NCBI RefSeq assembly: GCF_002007105.1
Contig: NZ_MVBC01000002.1
Span: forward strand, 62,001 to 126,000
Reading direction: 5' to 3'
DNA length: 64,000 nucleotides
From: Hymenobacter sp. CRA2
Lineage (GTDB): Bacteria; Bacteroidota; Bacteroidia; Cytophagales; Hymenobacteraceae
Shown in pieces: positions 55,753 to 64,000 of this stretch. Positions within the stretch are counted from its first letter, which is position 1. Each line of letters opens with the position of its first letter. The position numbers were made by a program, and so were the translations under genes. The notes beneath the pieces are model-generated. The model had not been told where the DNA came from, ran no database searches, and saw nothing but the letters and a program-made list of their open reading frames with translations.

Positions 55753-55955
55753 GCACGACCAAGGCGCACGAAAACCCGATGACTAGTTATTCGACTATCA
55801 GCCGCTGCGCTTGCTCGACGCCGCGCACCACATACACGCTGGCTATCGGTAGCATAACGAAGTTTATAGCTTTTTTTCCTACTCACTATTAGCCTCGGCT
55901 CACCTAACTTGCGTTAGCATCTCGCGCTAACCATTTTAGACACCAATCAGCATTC

Positions 55956-57236
55956 ATGTCTGCCAATCCCCTGTTCGACCGCTGGCACGAAAACGACTTT
56001 TTCGGTATCGGTGACGACGACGCCCGTCGCGACCAGCTCCTGAAAGCTGTTGCTGATTTAGGCAAGATTTTCAAGAAGACGCCCAGCCAGATACGCTGCT
56101 ACACGCTGGTAGCCCTCGATGCCCACATTGCGGAAGACAACGCCCTGCTGGCAGCTACCTATGAACTGATAAAGAAGCATTGGCCAGGAGCCGGCGGCAG
56201 GTTCAAAGGGACCATGCCCCGCCAAACGGTGCGGGGCGTCATGTTGAGCGCCCTGTACGAACGTGCCTCGGAAGACCTGACAGCGCTAAAAGTCCTGTAC
56301 TACACTGCCAGCGGGTATTATCCTTTCACGGACTTCGGCGCGGAGAAGCCCGTTATTGACTTACTGCTGGAGGAGTTCGGTAGCAAGCTAGAAACCCAGG
56401 CTATTGCGGAATGGTCGTTGGATCAAGCTGGCTTTACGCCTCACATTGAGAAATTTCAATTCTCCCTCTCGCCTGCGGAGGTAGCAGTTGACAAAACGCA
56501 ACTTGAAGTTTTGTTAAAAGAAGCCATTCACTCACTGCAACTTCAGGATAAGTACGGAACAATCCGCCCTCAAGACGAAGAGGGTACCGCATTTGGGTCA
56601 AAATCGGCTGCAGCCATTGGTAATGCCATCGAGGTAGCTATAAAATCCTCGGGCAAATCTCTTTCCACCGCCAGCTTCGAAGCAGAGCTAAACAGTTTCC
56701 TCGACTCGGTCAGCAAGGTTATAACCGATACATTAACCAAGTCACAGCAGGCCATGAAGGCGGTGGAGCGCCGTAGCCAACTATTGTGGTGGAAGGAGAC
56801 GCTGTACTCCACCACGCTCCGCCGTAGCTACCGCGACCTAGATGTTGCGCTGCTGCCCGCCGTCATGGCCGTAGAGCTGGCGAAGCTGGTGCCCAACACC
56901 ATTCCCGTGAGCGTGGACTATTTGCTGACTGATACGTACCGCGCCGTGGTGAGCGGCAAGCCCGCCCCCCAAACGCTGGCCGAGCTGGTGGCCCCCTTCG
57001 CCACCGCCGAGCACCGCACGGCCTTGCGCCAAGCGCTACCCCAGGAGATGACCGCCTGCGATGAGCGCACCACGCTTACCGCGTTCCTAACGCAGGTATT
57101 GCACCAGCGCGCCACCCCCGAGCAGCTGCAGGTCCGCACCGGCCTGCGCCCCGACCACCCCGCCGCTCCCGACCAGCTGGCCGTTATCCTACTCCACGAC
57201 CTACTCACCGACCGTCTACTGTCTGCCCGCTCATGA
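55956..57236 (+). CDS. GASH: GTPase-associated system helical protein
   Basis: 426 residues, almost wholly helical, beginning SANPLFDRWHENDFFGIGDDDARRDQLLKAVADLGKIF (part). The context and fold type match the GASH family described for GTPase-centred conflict systems: a conserved early W, a first all-helical domain with LVALDAHIAEDNALLAATYELIKKHWPG, a central part with ALYERASEDLTALKVLYYTASGY, and a C-terminal domain after a coiled helix. No catalytic motif is seen, so it is probably a scaffold or adaptor. The last four bases overlap the GTPase start at 57233. It is first of four genes, with no FNR-like box. Confidence 0.75.
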   Translation: MSANPLFDRWHENDFFGIGDDDARRDQLLKAVADLGKIFKKTPSQIRCYTLVALDAHIAEDNALLAATYELIKKHWPGAGGRFKGTMPRQTVRGVMLSALYERASEDLTALKVLYYTASGYYPFTDFGAEKPVIDLLLEEFGSKLETQAIAEWSLDQAGFTPHIEKFQFSLSPAEVAVDKTQLEVLLKEAIHSLQLQDKYGTIRPQDEEGTAFGSKSAAAIGNAIEVAIKSSGKSLSTASFEAELNSFLDSVSKVITDTLTKSQQAMKAVERRSQLLWWKETLYSTTLRRSYRDLDVALLPAVMAVELAKLVPNTIPVSVDYLLTDTYRAVVSGKPAPQTLAELVAPFATAEHRTALRQALPQEMTACDERTTLTAFLTQVLHQRATPEQLQVRTGLRPDHPAAPDQLAVILLHDLLTDRLLSARS

Positions 57237-58255
57237 GCACATGTTCTCAACCTTACTGCCACCCCGAAGAGTCGGGCTGCGCCGAAGAGGGCGGTGGCGA
57301 CGGTGCTAAGTGTAAATTCCGTCGCAAGGTCTCCGAACCCACCGCAGCGGGTAAAGCCGCCGCAGCGGCCGCAAATGAAGAAGTTCACCTGTCGGCTGGC
57401 TTCCGCGTAAGCTGGACGGGTAGTCCATTGGGGGCGCAGGATATGCGGTTGCTCAAGGCCCGCTCGCAGGTGGTATGCATTGGGTTGGTGGGGGCCGACA
57501 ACGCGGGCAAAACCACGTTTCTGGCGCTGCTCTACGCGCTGCTGCGCCAGGGCCAAGCTATTCCGGGCTACCGCTTTGCGGGCTCCTGTACGCTGCCCGG
57601 CTGGGAAGCCATTGCCAGCTCCCTCACATTTCGGGAAGATCGAACCGACATTCAGTTTCCGCCGCACACCAGCCGCAGCACCGGCCGCGACGAAGGCCGC
57701 GTACCGGGCCTGCTGCACTTGGTCCTTCGTCCGGACGACGCCCCGGCCGCCGTGCTCGACGTGGTATTCACAGACGCCCCCGGCGAGTGGTTCACCAACT
57801 GGGTTGTCCGGCACGAGGCCGACGCGGCGGCTGGGGCGCGCTGGGTGTACCAGCAGAGCCGCGCCTTCCTACTCTTCGCCGACCGAGAACGATTAACTGG
57901 TAGCCAACGCGGCCCAGCCCGTGGGGAACTTATGGATTTAGCCGACCGGCTCAAGCACGGGCTTGGCACCCGGCCGCTGGGACTAATGTGGACCAAAGCT
58001 GACCTGCCCAATGAACGCCCACAATTTTTGGAGGATATCAGCCAGCACCTGCAACACGATGCCGCGCGCCACTACCGCGAGTTTGAGGTGAGTGTGGAGC
58101 TAAGCGGAGCCGCTCAGTGGCACCCGCAGGTACTGGCCAGTGTGGCCTGGCTGCTGGACACACTTCGTCGCGAATCGGGTACACCGCCGCCCGTGCCTGT
58201 ACCGGCCGCCACCGAGCAAGACCTATTTCTACTGCGCCGCCAAATAATCTGTTAA
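57233..58255 (+). CDS. Conflict-system GTPase 1 with zinc-like N-terminus
   Basis: P-loop GTPase of the double-GTPase type. N-terminal cysteines at residues 4, 9, 16 and 27 (C-S-Q-P-Y-C...G-C...K-C) suggest a small metal knuckle, followed by an Ala-rich linker. The GTPase domain has Walker A GADNAGKTT (87-95), the Walker B/switch 2 DAPGEW (181-186) and the base-recognition motif WTKAD (253-257). A C-terminal helical part ends at 340. The start overlaps the GASH stop and the second GTPase follows after 5 bp. It likely acts as a nucleotide-driven switch controlling the effector encoded at 59101. Confidence 0.8.
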   Translation: MSTCSQPYCHPEESGCAEEGGGDGAKCKFRRKVSEPTAAGKAAAAAANEEVHLSAGFRVSWTGSPLGAQDMRLLKARSQVVCIGLVGADNAGKTTFLALLYALLRQGQAIPGYRFAGSCTLPGWEAIASSLTFREDRTDIQFPPHTSRSTGRDEGRVPGLLHLVLRPDDAPAAVLDVVFTDAPGEWFTNWVVRHEADAAAGARWVYQQSRAFLLFADRERLTGSQRGPARGELMDLADRLKHGLGTRPLGLMWTKADLPNERPQFLEDISQHLQHDAARHYREFEVSVELSGAAQWHPQVLASVAWLLDTLRRESGTPPPVPVPAATEQDLFLLRRQIIC

Positions 58256-58260
58256 TCCGG

Positions 58261-59098
58261 ATGGCTCACCAACTTTTGATTCTGGGCGGACCGCACGTGG
58301 GCAAAACTCACTACGTAGGCCAGCTCTACCTGCGCCTTACCGACAAGCGCCGGGCTGCACAGTACGCCCTGCAAATGACCGTACCACCCACCGACCTAAC
58401 GGCCATCAATCACATCATCCAGCGCCTACGCGAAGGGCGGTCGGCTGGGCACACTCCCAGTGGATTTAACGAGGTAATCAGCTTTACTGTGGCCGACCGG
58501 CAGGGACAACAGGTGGCGCTGACGTTCCCGGACTACGCCGGGGAGCAGGTGCAAAGCCTGGTCAGAAACTACCTCATCCCGCCGCGCTGGCAGGAAATGA
58601 TTTCGCAGGCCAACGAATGGCTGCTGTTTATCCGGCCAGATGAGATAAAGCCGCTCGAAGACGTTACCAACCGCTCTCGTTCGCACTTGGTCGAGCAGCG
58701 CCCCCGGGCCAAAGAGGCGCTAGCGCAGGGGGAACTGTCGGCCCCGGCTTTTTACATCGAGTTGTTACAGATGCTACGCTAGGGGGCAGTCGGCTCTGTC
58801 GCGGGCCCAGGCACCGCGTCTGACCGTAGCCCTTACCTGCTGGGATATTCTACCCAACGTAGCTGAAGCGCCCCGCCCAGCCGACCAGTTGCGGAGTTGC
58901 CTGCCGTTTCTAGACGAATTTCTGACGGCCACCTGGGAGCCCGCCGCGCTGCGCATCCTGGGCCTCTCGTCCACCGAAACCACGCTCGACCCCGACATAC
59001 CCAACGAAGATTTTGTGGATGGCCCTGAGATGAAAGGGTACGTGGTGCTGGCCGACGGTACGCACAGTTCCGACCTCACGCTGTTGGTGGCGCCCTGA
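58261..59098 (+). pseudogene. Conflict-system GTPase 2, frameshifted at TAG
   Basis: The first frame (58261-58782) gives MAHQLLILGGPHVGKTHYVG with Walker A GGPHVGKT (9-16) and switch FPDYAGEQ near 89-96. It stops LLQMLR-TAG at 58780-58782. The +1 frame then continues without a gap: ARGQSALSRAQAPRLTVALTCWDILPNV with the base-recognition L-T-C-W-D, and runs to 59098, two bases before the GAP1 start. The joint length of about 279 residues fits this GTPase family. Either a 1- or 2-nt indel has broken the gene, or CGC-TAG-G is a programmed +1 shift site. I mark it as broken because no independent evidence exists. Confidence 0.78.
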
Positions 59099-59100
59099 AT

Positions 59101-62100
59101 ATGTCTGTCAAGCCCATCCTCATCCAGCAGGCTTACTACGGGGCCGTGCGCGGCACCTCGCACGGGTACCTGGCCAGCAGTGAACCCCTGAGCGAGTCGC
59201 TCCAAAACTTCCTACCGGGCTTCACCGACCGCCCCGGCAACGAGATGATTCCGGCCGGAGTGTCCTCGTATCTGTCCGGAGCTGTTACTGACAAGTATTT
59301 TTTACTCAGCCGCACGTGGCCCGACGAAACGACTGCCCGCGCCGGCATGGTGTTCACCCATGTGCTGCTGTTGCCCCTAGCGGCCGTGCTCCATGTGAAC
59401 GATCTGGCAGACCTGCTGGCCCTACTGCTTCCCGTGCCGCCCGCCGCAGCCGACCGCATCCAGCTCCCCCCTGTTACTTTTTGCCCGGCTGAGCGTTCAG
59501 ATAATTTCCTTACTTCCTTACCTAATAGTTGGCGGCAAGTGGGGCAACAGCTACTTAGCGGGGCAACGGCGGTGACTGTGAGTGCCGAGCAGGAGCAAAT
59601 GGCGGCGCTGCTGGTACGCCTGTGGAACGGGCTGCTGCCCAGCCTGCGCCCGCTGCTTACCTGGGCTACCCGCTTCAGCCCAACCGCCACTGGTGCGGAA
59701 GCAGGCTTGCTGGTAGGCGTGCCGCCGGTGGTGGCAGGGCGTTGGGTCGGCCGACCGCTCATTACCCTCACCGGCGAACCTGCTGCCTCCGCTATGTCTT
59801 TGCAGGAACAGGTACTCTGGAATGCGGCTTGCGCCACTCCCTTCCGCGCTTTCCTGCGCGCGTTGGAGATAGAACCAACGCTGTTTCGTGCCCTCACGCA
59901 GCACGAAAGGGCTTTCACCAACTACGAGCGCCTAGCCGACTTGTCTGCGGCCGAACTGATGTCGTTGGCGCGTGACGTGGCGGCGCTTCAGCCCGCACCA
60001 GCTAAAGGAGTAACTATCAAAGAGGCCGTGCTGTCGCGCTTAATCAAGGCTATTGCTACCTCCAACGAGCCACCGCTGAGAAACCTGCGCAAGTTTTCCT
60101 TAGCGCCCTTTGCCGATACCTCCGCCTTGGAAGCAGCCGTTGTTACCAGGGTAAAAGTCTTAATGACCGCCGCAACCAGCGCGCCTGATGCTGTAACTGA
60201 AGCTTTCGACCTCGACACGGGTCCGGATGCCGCCGACAACCAGCCGTGGCTGCGGGTCGCTGTAGAGGCTGCCTTAACCGACCAGCTGCGCCAGCCCACG
60301 GTGGCCCTGGCTCCGGCATGGTGGCTGGGGATACAGCACCACGAGGCTACCCGTATAAAATTGCTCGCTACGCTGGCTCCCTCCCCCGCAGCGGCTTCCG
60401 TGCTTGCCGCCACCGCGCCAGCTACGCTCGATAAAGGCGTAGCCGAACCGCTGCTGGCCCTGAGCCGCGAGTGGGGCTGGTGGGCGTTGCACGCTGCCGT
60501 GGCGGCTGCGGCCCTGCTTCCGGCCGCAGCCTTGCGCCGCCAGGTAGTGGCCGAGGGCACCGGACGTAACAACGCTTCGCCACAGGTGGTGCAACTGGCT
60601 CAAGCTGTAGCCGATGACGACCTGTTGGCCCTGGCCCTGGAAACCAATGATAACCAACTGCTGAAACTGGCGGGCGCGGCCTGCGCCAACGACTCTTCGC
60701 TCCTTTCTGGGCTTGATGTGGCAGATGATGCTTGGCGGCAAATTTGGGAGTACGCGGTAAGCCAATCAGACAAGCTAACCGCAGGGCTGACCGCGCCAGC
60801 CGCTACAGTGGATGCCTACCTAAGCCTGTTGATTGAAAACCCGGCCAGGGCTTTCTCATTGCTGCCACGCATTGCCCGGTCGTCGTTTGCCAATGTGTTG
60901 CACCACCCCCGGCGTTCATCATTGTGGGCCGTGCTGCCGGCTCCCAGTCGGTCGGTATTCTTGAAAGCAACCGCTCAGGCACTGACTGCCGAACTGGTGG
61001 ACGGACGACGATACACCTCCATCGAAGCCCCTTTGCGGCAAGCGGTGCAGCAGCCGGCTTTCACCACCCAATTGCTCTCCACCTACCGTGCCGCCCCGGC
61101 AGCCGTTCTTGCCATTCAAGCTGGCTGCGACAACCTGACCGACCGTTACCTAGCCGACTACGTGGCAGATCTTCCTGCCATAGAGCCAGCGGACGCGGTG
61201 GTCCTTGGCCGGCTCATCAACAGCAAACGATGGTCGCTGTCCGCGCAAAAAGTGGCGGACCGGGCCAAACGCGATGCTGGCTTTCGGCTTGTTTTGGCCG
61301 AATGCGAAAGCCAGCTGAATGGTGTAAAAAGTTGGTTAGCCGGATTATTCACAAGCGACACCGGCCGTTCTTTTTCACCCCAGTTCCCCTACACTCCATC
61401 TACCTCCTCCAACATGGCAACTGATGTGCTCATTATGACCGCGCTAGGTCTGGAATTTAATGCCGTACAGCAAATTTTATCGGCCCCTCAAGCCATAAGG
61501 CACCCCACAACGGGCCCCCGTTACACGCAAGGAATTTTCGCTCATGACGGGCGGCAGTTTTCGGTGGCTCTGGCGGAGTCCGGGGCAGGCAATGTGGATG
61601 CTGCCCAGGCCACCGAGCGTGCCCTTTCGCATTTCAAGCCCCGCTATGCTTTCTTCGTGGGCGTGGGCGGCGGCATTAAAGATGTCAGCCTGGGCGATGT
61701 TGTCGCCTCATCCGAAGTGTTGCAATACGAGGGCGCCAAAGATGGCGAAACGTACAAGCCCCGCATCAAGGCCCACTCTGGAGCGCACGAGCTTACAGAG
61801 TTAGCTAAGTTCATTGCTAACCGCAATCTGTGGCAGCACCGGCTGGGACCACATGGGCAATATAAAGCTGAAGTCAAGCCGATTGCTGCGGGCGAGAAGG
61901 TCGTAGCTTCCAATCGTTCAGCCACCTACCAGCTAATCAGTCAAAGCGTGAGCCAGGCCATAGCCGTAGAAATGGAAGGATATGGGTTTCTGGCTCCCGT
62001 CCACTCGCACCATAGCAAGGGCATTGTCATCCGCGGTATCTCCGACCTGTTGGAGAACAAAACCGCATCCGATCAGGCCGGTTGGCAGCCAATTGCCGCC

Positions 62101-62529
62101 GCCAACGCCACTGCCTTCGCAGCCGAAATGCTGGCTCATCTGCTCAATGACCAAATCAGTGAGCTCCCCCCTGCACAAGCGGCCCCGGCCACCGCGCAAC
62201 CGCGGTCAACAGATGTGATGTCTAGCTCTGAACCCGCCAGCGCCCCGCTGACCGAACTGTTGGGCTCCGTGTCGGCTCGCAGTGAACTCGCCACTATTCT
62301 TGCTGATTTGTACGACCGAGGCCCCGAAGAGCGACAAGTGTGGAAGCGGGCGGGCGGAAAGCTAAGCTTCTTGAAACAAGCAGACCCTGCTGATACGCAA
62401 TGGCATCACGCGCTGGACTATCTGGCCAAGGGGGGCAGTGGTAATATTACGCCACGCTCCCTGCTCGAAGCCGTGCAGGCGGACTTCCCAGCAAATCCTT
62501 CATTACAGCGTTATTATGGATTGCTGTAA
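59101..62529 (+). CDS. GAP1 protein fused to PNP-like effector and EAD1
   Basis: 1142 residues. The N-terminal GAP1-N domain is QQAYYGAVRGTSHGYLASS through DKYFLLSRTWPDETTARAGMVFTHVLLLP (about 1-110, in part). A mixed region and helical GAP1-M/C-like repeats follow to about 760. From Met772 a nucleoside-phosphorylase fold begins (TDVLIMTALGLEFNAVQ), with SGAGNVDAAQATERAL, VGVGGGIKDVSLGDVVAS and the purine-site AIAVEMEGYGF. From about 1050 an effector-associated domain (EAD1-like: LTELLGSVSARSELATILADLYDRGPEERQVWKRAGG, in part) ends the protein. EADs recruit partners by like-with-like contact. The predicted role is a GTPase-controlled effector or sensor that cleaves or reads nucleosides. Confidence 0.85.
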   Translation: MSVKPILIQQAYYGAVRGTSHGYLASSEPLSESLQNFLPGFTDRPGNEMIPAGVSSYLSGAVTDKYFLLSRTWPDETTARAGMVFTHVLLLPLAAVLHVNDLADLLALLLPVPPAAADRIQLPPVTFCPAERSDNFLTSLPNSWRQVGQQLLSGATAVTVSAEQEQMAALLVRLWNGLLPSLRPLLTWATRFSPTATGAEAGLLVGVPPVVAGRWVGRPLITLTGEPAASAMSLQEQVLWNAACATPFRAFLRALEIEPTLFRALTQHERAFTNYERLADLSAAELMSLARDVAALQPAPAKGVTIKEAVLSRLIKAIATSNEPPLRNLRKFSLAPFADTSALEAAVVTRVKVLMTAATSAPDAVTEAFDLDTGPDAADNQPWLRVAVEAALTDQLRQPTVALAPAWWLGIQHHEATRIKLLATLAPSPAAASVLAATAPATLDKGVAEPLLALSREWGWWALHAAVAAAALLPAAALRRQVVAEGTGRNNASPQVVQLAQAVADDDLLALALETNDNQLLKLAGAACANDSSLLSGLDVADDAWRQIWEYAVSQSDKLTAGLTAPAATVDAYLSLLIENPARAFSLLPRIARSSFANVLHHPRRSSLWAVLPAPSRSVFLKATAQALTAELVDGRRYTSIEAPLRQAVQQPAFTTQLLSTYRAAPAAVLAIQAGCDNLTDRYLADYVADLPAIEPADAVVLGRLINSKRWSLSAQKVADRAKRDAGFRLVLAECESQLNGVKSWLAGLFTSDTGRSFSPQFPYTPSTSSNMATDVLIMTALGLEFNAVQQILSAPQAIRHPTTGPRYTQGIFAHDGRQFSVALAESGAGNVDAAQATERALSHFKPRYAFFVGVGGGIKDVSLGDVVASSEVLQYEGAKDGETYKPRIKAHSGAHELTELAKFIANRNLWQHRLGPHGQYKAEVKPIAAGEKVVASNRSATYQLISQSVSQAIAVEMEGYGFLAPVHSHHSKGIVIRGISDLLENKTASDQAGWQPIAAANATAFAAEMLAHLLNDQISELPPAQAAPATAQPRSTDVMSSSEPASAPLTELLGSVSARSELATILADLYDRGPEERQVWKRAGGKLSFLKQADPADTQWHHALDYLAKGGSGNITPRSLLEAVQADFPANPSLQRYYGLL

Positions 62530-63277
62530 AGGACCAGTCATCATAAGTCCGATTCAGGTTAGTTGATGGGTCGGGTAAGGGTGTGCCGGAGTATCCGACA
62601 AATGAGGCAACCCGCTTTCCTCTCCAGAAGGACGTTTGAGGAGAAGAAGCGGGGTGAAGAGCTTCACAAAGCACAAAAGATGCGTTGGCTGCAGGTAAGG
62701 CTAAATGGAGCAAGGCAATTACGAGTGGACACCCACGCCCCGTAACAAAACCCATGTCGTTGGGACCGTTGCCCACGATAATTAGCGCCCCGCTGGCGAA
62801 GGTATCCACGCCTTTATTGAGTATTACCCGCACTGATTCCGCAATGGTCAGAGCGGCCAACAGGTCCAGGTCGTCGCCGGTGTCTACTTCGGCGGCTGTC
62901 ACTGCGTGTGACTAGCCACTGAGCGTCGTGGCCCTACTGTTCATGAAGGCAGCAGAGCCGCTGTTAAGCCAAATATACAATGTCGTAGCGCCCGCATCGG
63001 CCGTTGCCAGGTTCAGCGTCTAGGTCGGCGGCCACGTCGTTGGACTGCCCATAGGCGATGTAGTTGATGCCGCTGCTAAAATACCCTCTGATTATATAGG
63101 CAGCCTCAAACGCTTTCGCCCCGGCACGGCGAACTTGGTTGCCCACATTCGGACAAATGTTCTACTTCGCGAGGTCTGCGCTTGGGTCCTGCTTGGGACC
63201 AAGTGGGTACCAAAAATAGCCAACAGCATCGGGACCCACGCCTTACTTCTTTCGACCAAATCCGATTTTAGATGCGT
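62530..63277. other. Debris before the right end, no gene supported
   Basis: Minus-strand frames at 62447-62902 and 62964-63146 are open, but one overlaps the end of the GAP1 gene by 83 bp and neither shows a recognised family. GIVTIL-like or surface-protein remnants are possible. The last 80 bp must contain the element-borne promoter and ribosome-binding site of the restored LON-domain gene, but no clear TAnnTTTG was found. Confidence 0.4.
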
Positions 63278-63910
63278 ATGAGGCTTTTACCACTCTTCCC
63301 TCTTAACCTTGTAGTATTTCCCGGCGAGAAACTCAACTTGCACATTTTCGAGCCGCGCTACCGCCAGCTGGTGGCCGATTGCCTCGCCGGGGACATCACC
63401 TTCGGCATTCCGCCTTACCTCGACGACCAAGTACAGCCCATCGGCACGGAAATGCGGCTGCTGCGCGTGGAGCGCACCTACCCCAGCGGCGAGTCCGATG
63501 TTCGCACCCAGGCCATCGGGCGGTTTCGCATCAGCGAGGTTTACCGCCAGGCGCCGGGCAAGCTCTACGGGGCCGCCGCCGTAGAAGACCTGCACGACGA
63601 TTCGCAGCCCGATCCGCTGCTCAAGCAGCACATCAGCGCCGAAATCGAGAAGCTGTACGGGGCGCTGGGTCTGCAAAAGCTCTTCATCGAGCTGGCCCCG
63701 GACTACACCATCTTCGACATTGCGCATCACCTCGGGCTGTCAACGGAGCAGGAAGTAGCATTGCTGGCCTTGGACACCGAGCCGGAGCGGCAGGAGTACG
63801 TACTGGAACACCTGGCGCGCATCCTGCCCGTGGTGCTGGAGACCGAGCGCCTGAAGGAGCGGGTGCGCCAAAACGGCCATTTCAAGCACCTCACGCCGCC
63901 GAATTTTTAG
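63278..63910 (+). CDS. LON-substrate-binding-domain protein, restored at attR
   Basis: About 211 residues starting MRLLPLFPLNLVVFPGEK, then LNLHIFEPRYRQLVADCL, the typical opening of the LON peptidase substrate-binding domain; there is no AAA+ or protease part. Later blocks are TFGIPPYLDD, RVERTYPSGESDVRTQAIGRFRI and a helical C-terminal half (LFIELAPDYTIFDIAHHLGLS). The protein is cytoplasmic, with no assigned activity. The first 18 codons belong to the element (A/T-ending codons), the rest to the host (GC-rich). ATG 63278 matches the severed host start; an extra ATG at 63272 would add Met-Arg. Its promoter now comes from the element. Confidence 0.9.
   Translation: MRLLPLFPLNLVVFPGEKLNLHIFEPRYRQLVADCLAGDITFGIPPYLDDQVQPIGTEMRLLRVERTYPSGESDVRTQAIGRFRISEVYRQAPGKLYGAAAVEDLHDDSQPDPLLKQHISAEIEKLYGALGLQKLFIELAPDYTIFDIAHHLGLSTEQEVALLALDTEPERQEYVLEHLARILPVVLETERLKERVRQNGHFKHLTPPNF
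63320..63331 (+). repeat. attR core, 12-bp direct repeat
   Basis: CCCGGCGAGAAA, identical to 496-507. Left of it codon choice is that of the element, right of it that of the host. This marks the likely right end of the integrated element. Confidence 0.75.
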
Positions 63911-64000
63911 TCCATAACGGCGCGGGCTGGCCTGCCTCGCACTTGCCGGCTGCCCATTCTCGACCGCAACGCCCCAGCGGCCGTACACGGGGCTGTGACG

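Overview
The window looks like a Bacteroidota chromosome, most likely Hymenobacter-like (Cytophagales). This rests on the Bacteroidota-type phage integrase, DUF3570/DUF4266 outer-membrane proteins, weak TAnnTTTG-like promoter elements, a Hymenobacter-style surface-protein fragment and high-GC codon use over most of the window. The genus is inferred from family knowledge, not from a database search.

Almost the whole window is one integrated element of about 62.8 kb. On the left, a host gene for a LON-substrate-binding-domain protein is cut after its first 18 codons (454-507). Its body resumes at 63332. The element carries its own replacement first 18 codons at the right end (63278-63331), encoding the same 18 residues with 11 of 18 codons changed synonymously. 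The shared 12-bp CCCGGCGAGAAA (496-507 and 63320-63331) is the likely attachment core. A tyrosine recombinase gene lies just inside the left end but is frameshifted just before its catalytic tyrosine.

Layout. (1) 0.6-8 kb, lower GC: integrase, a three-gene secreted/membrane operon (hypothetical, GYF_2, MORN-like), an XRE regulator with a perfect palindromic operator, an orphan gene, and a frameshifted polymerase-like gene. (2) 8.3-55.1 kb, high GC: a dense stress and low-oxygen survival region. It holds seven tandem-domain universal stress proteins, five multi-BON proteins, a beta-CASP ribonuclease, DUF1003, D-lactate dehydrogenase, AdhP-type alcohol dehydrogenase, PEP synthase, L,D-transpeptidase, two P-type ATPases, an ApbE/DUF4266/DUF3570/thioredoxin operon, a MlaE/F/D-like lipid transporter, a LolD/MacB-like exporter with a beta-barrel protein, a CAAX protease and an amidohydrolase. 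An FNR-type regulator (39755-40459) with a plausible Fe-S cysteine set and the E-x-x-S-R recognition helix sits inside it. Nine sites of the form TGA-N6-TCA (core TGAyTTATRTCA, as in FNR boxes) lie 70-135 bp upstream of most operons in the region. I infer one self-contained redox-responsive regulon. (3) 56-62.5 kb: a four-gene GTPase-based conflict (probable antiphage) system: GASH helical protein, two GTPases, and a GAP1 protein fused to a nucleoside-phosphorylase-like effector and an EAD1-like domain. The second GTPase carries a frameshift at an in-frame TAG. (4) 62.5-63.27 kb: debris, then the reconstituted LON-domain gene and host flank.

Working picture: when oxygen falls, the FNR-like protein would switch on fermentation and gluconeogenic bypass enzymes, Usp/BON proteins, ion pumps and envelope remodelling, while the GTPase module protects against phage. 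No relaxase, type IV secretion genes, tRNA, rRNA or CRISPR array were seen.
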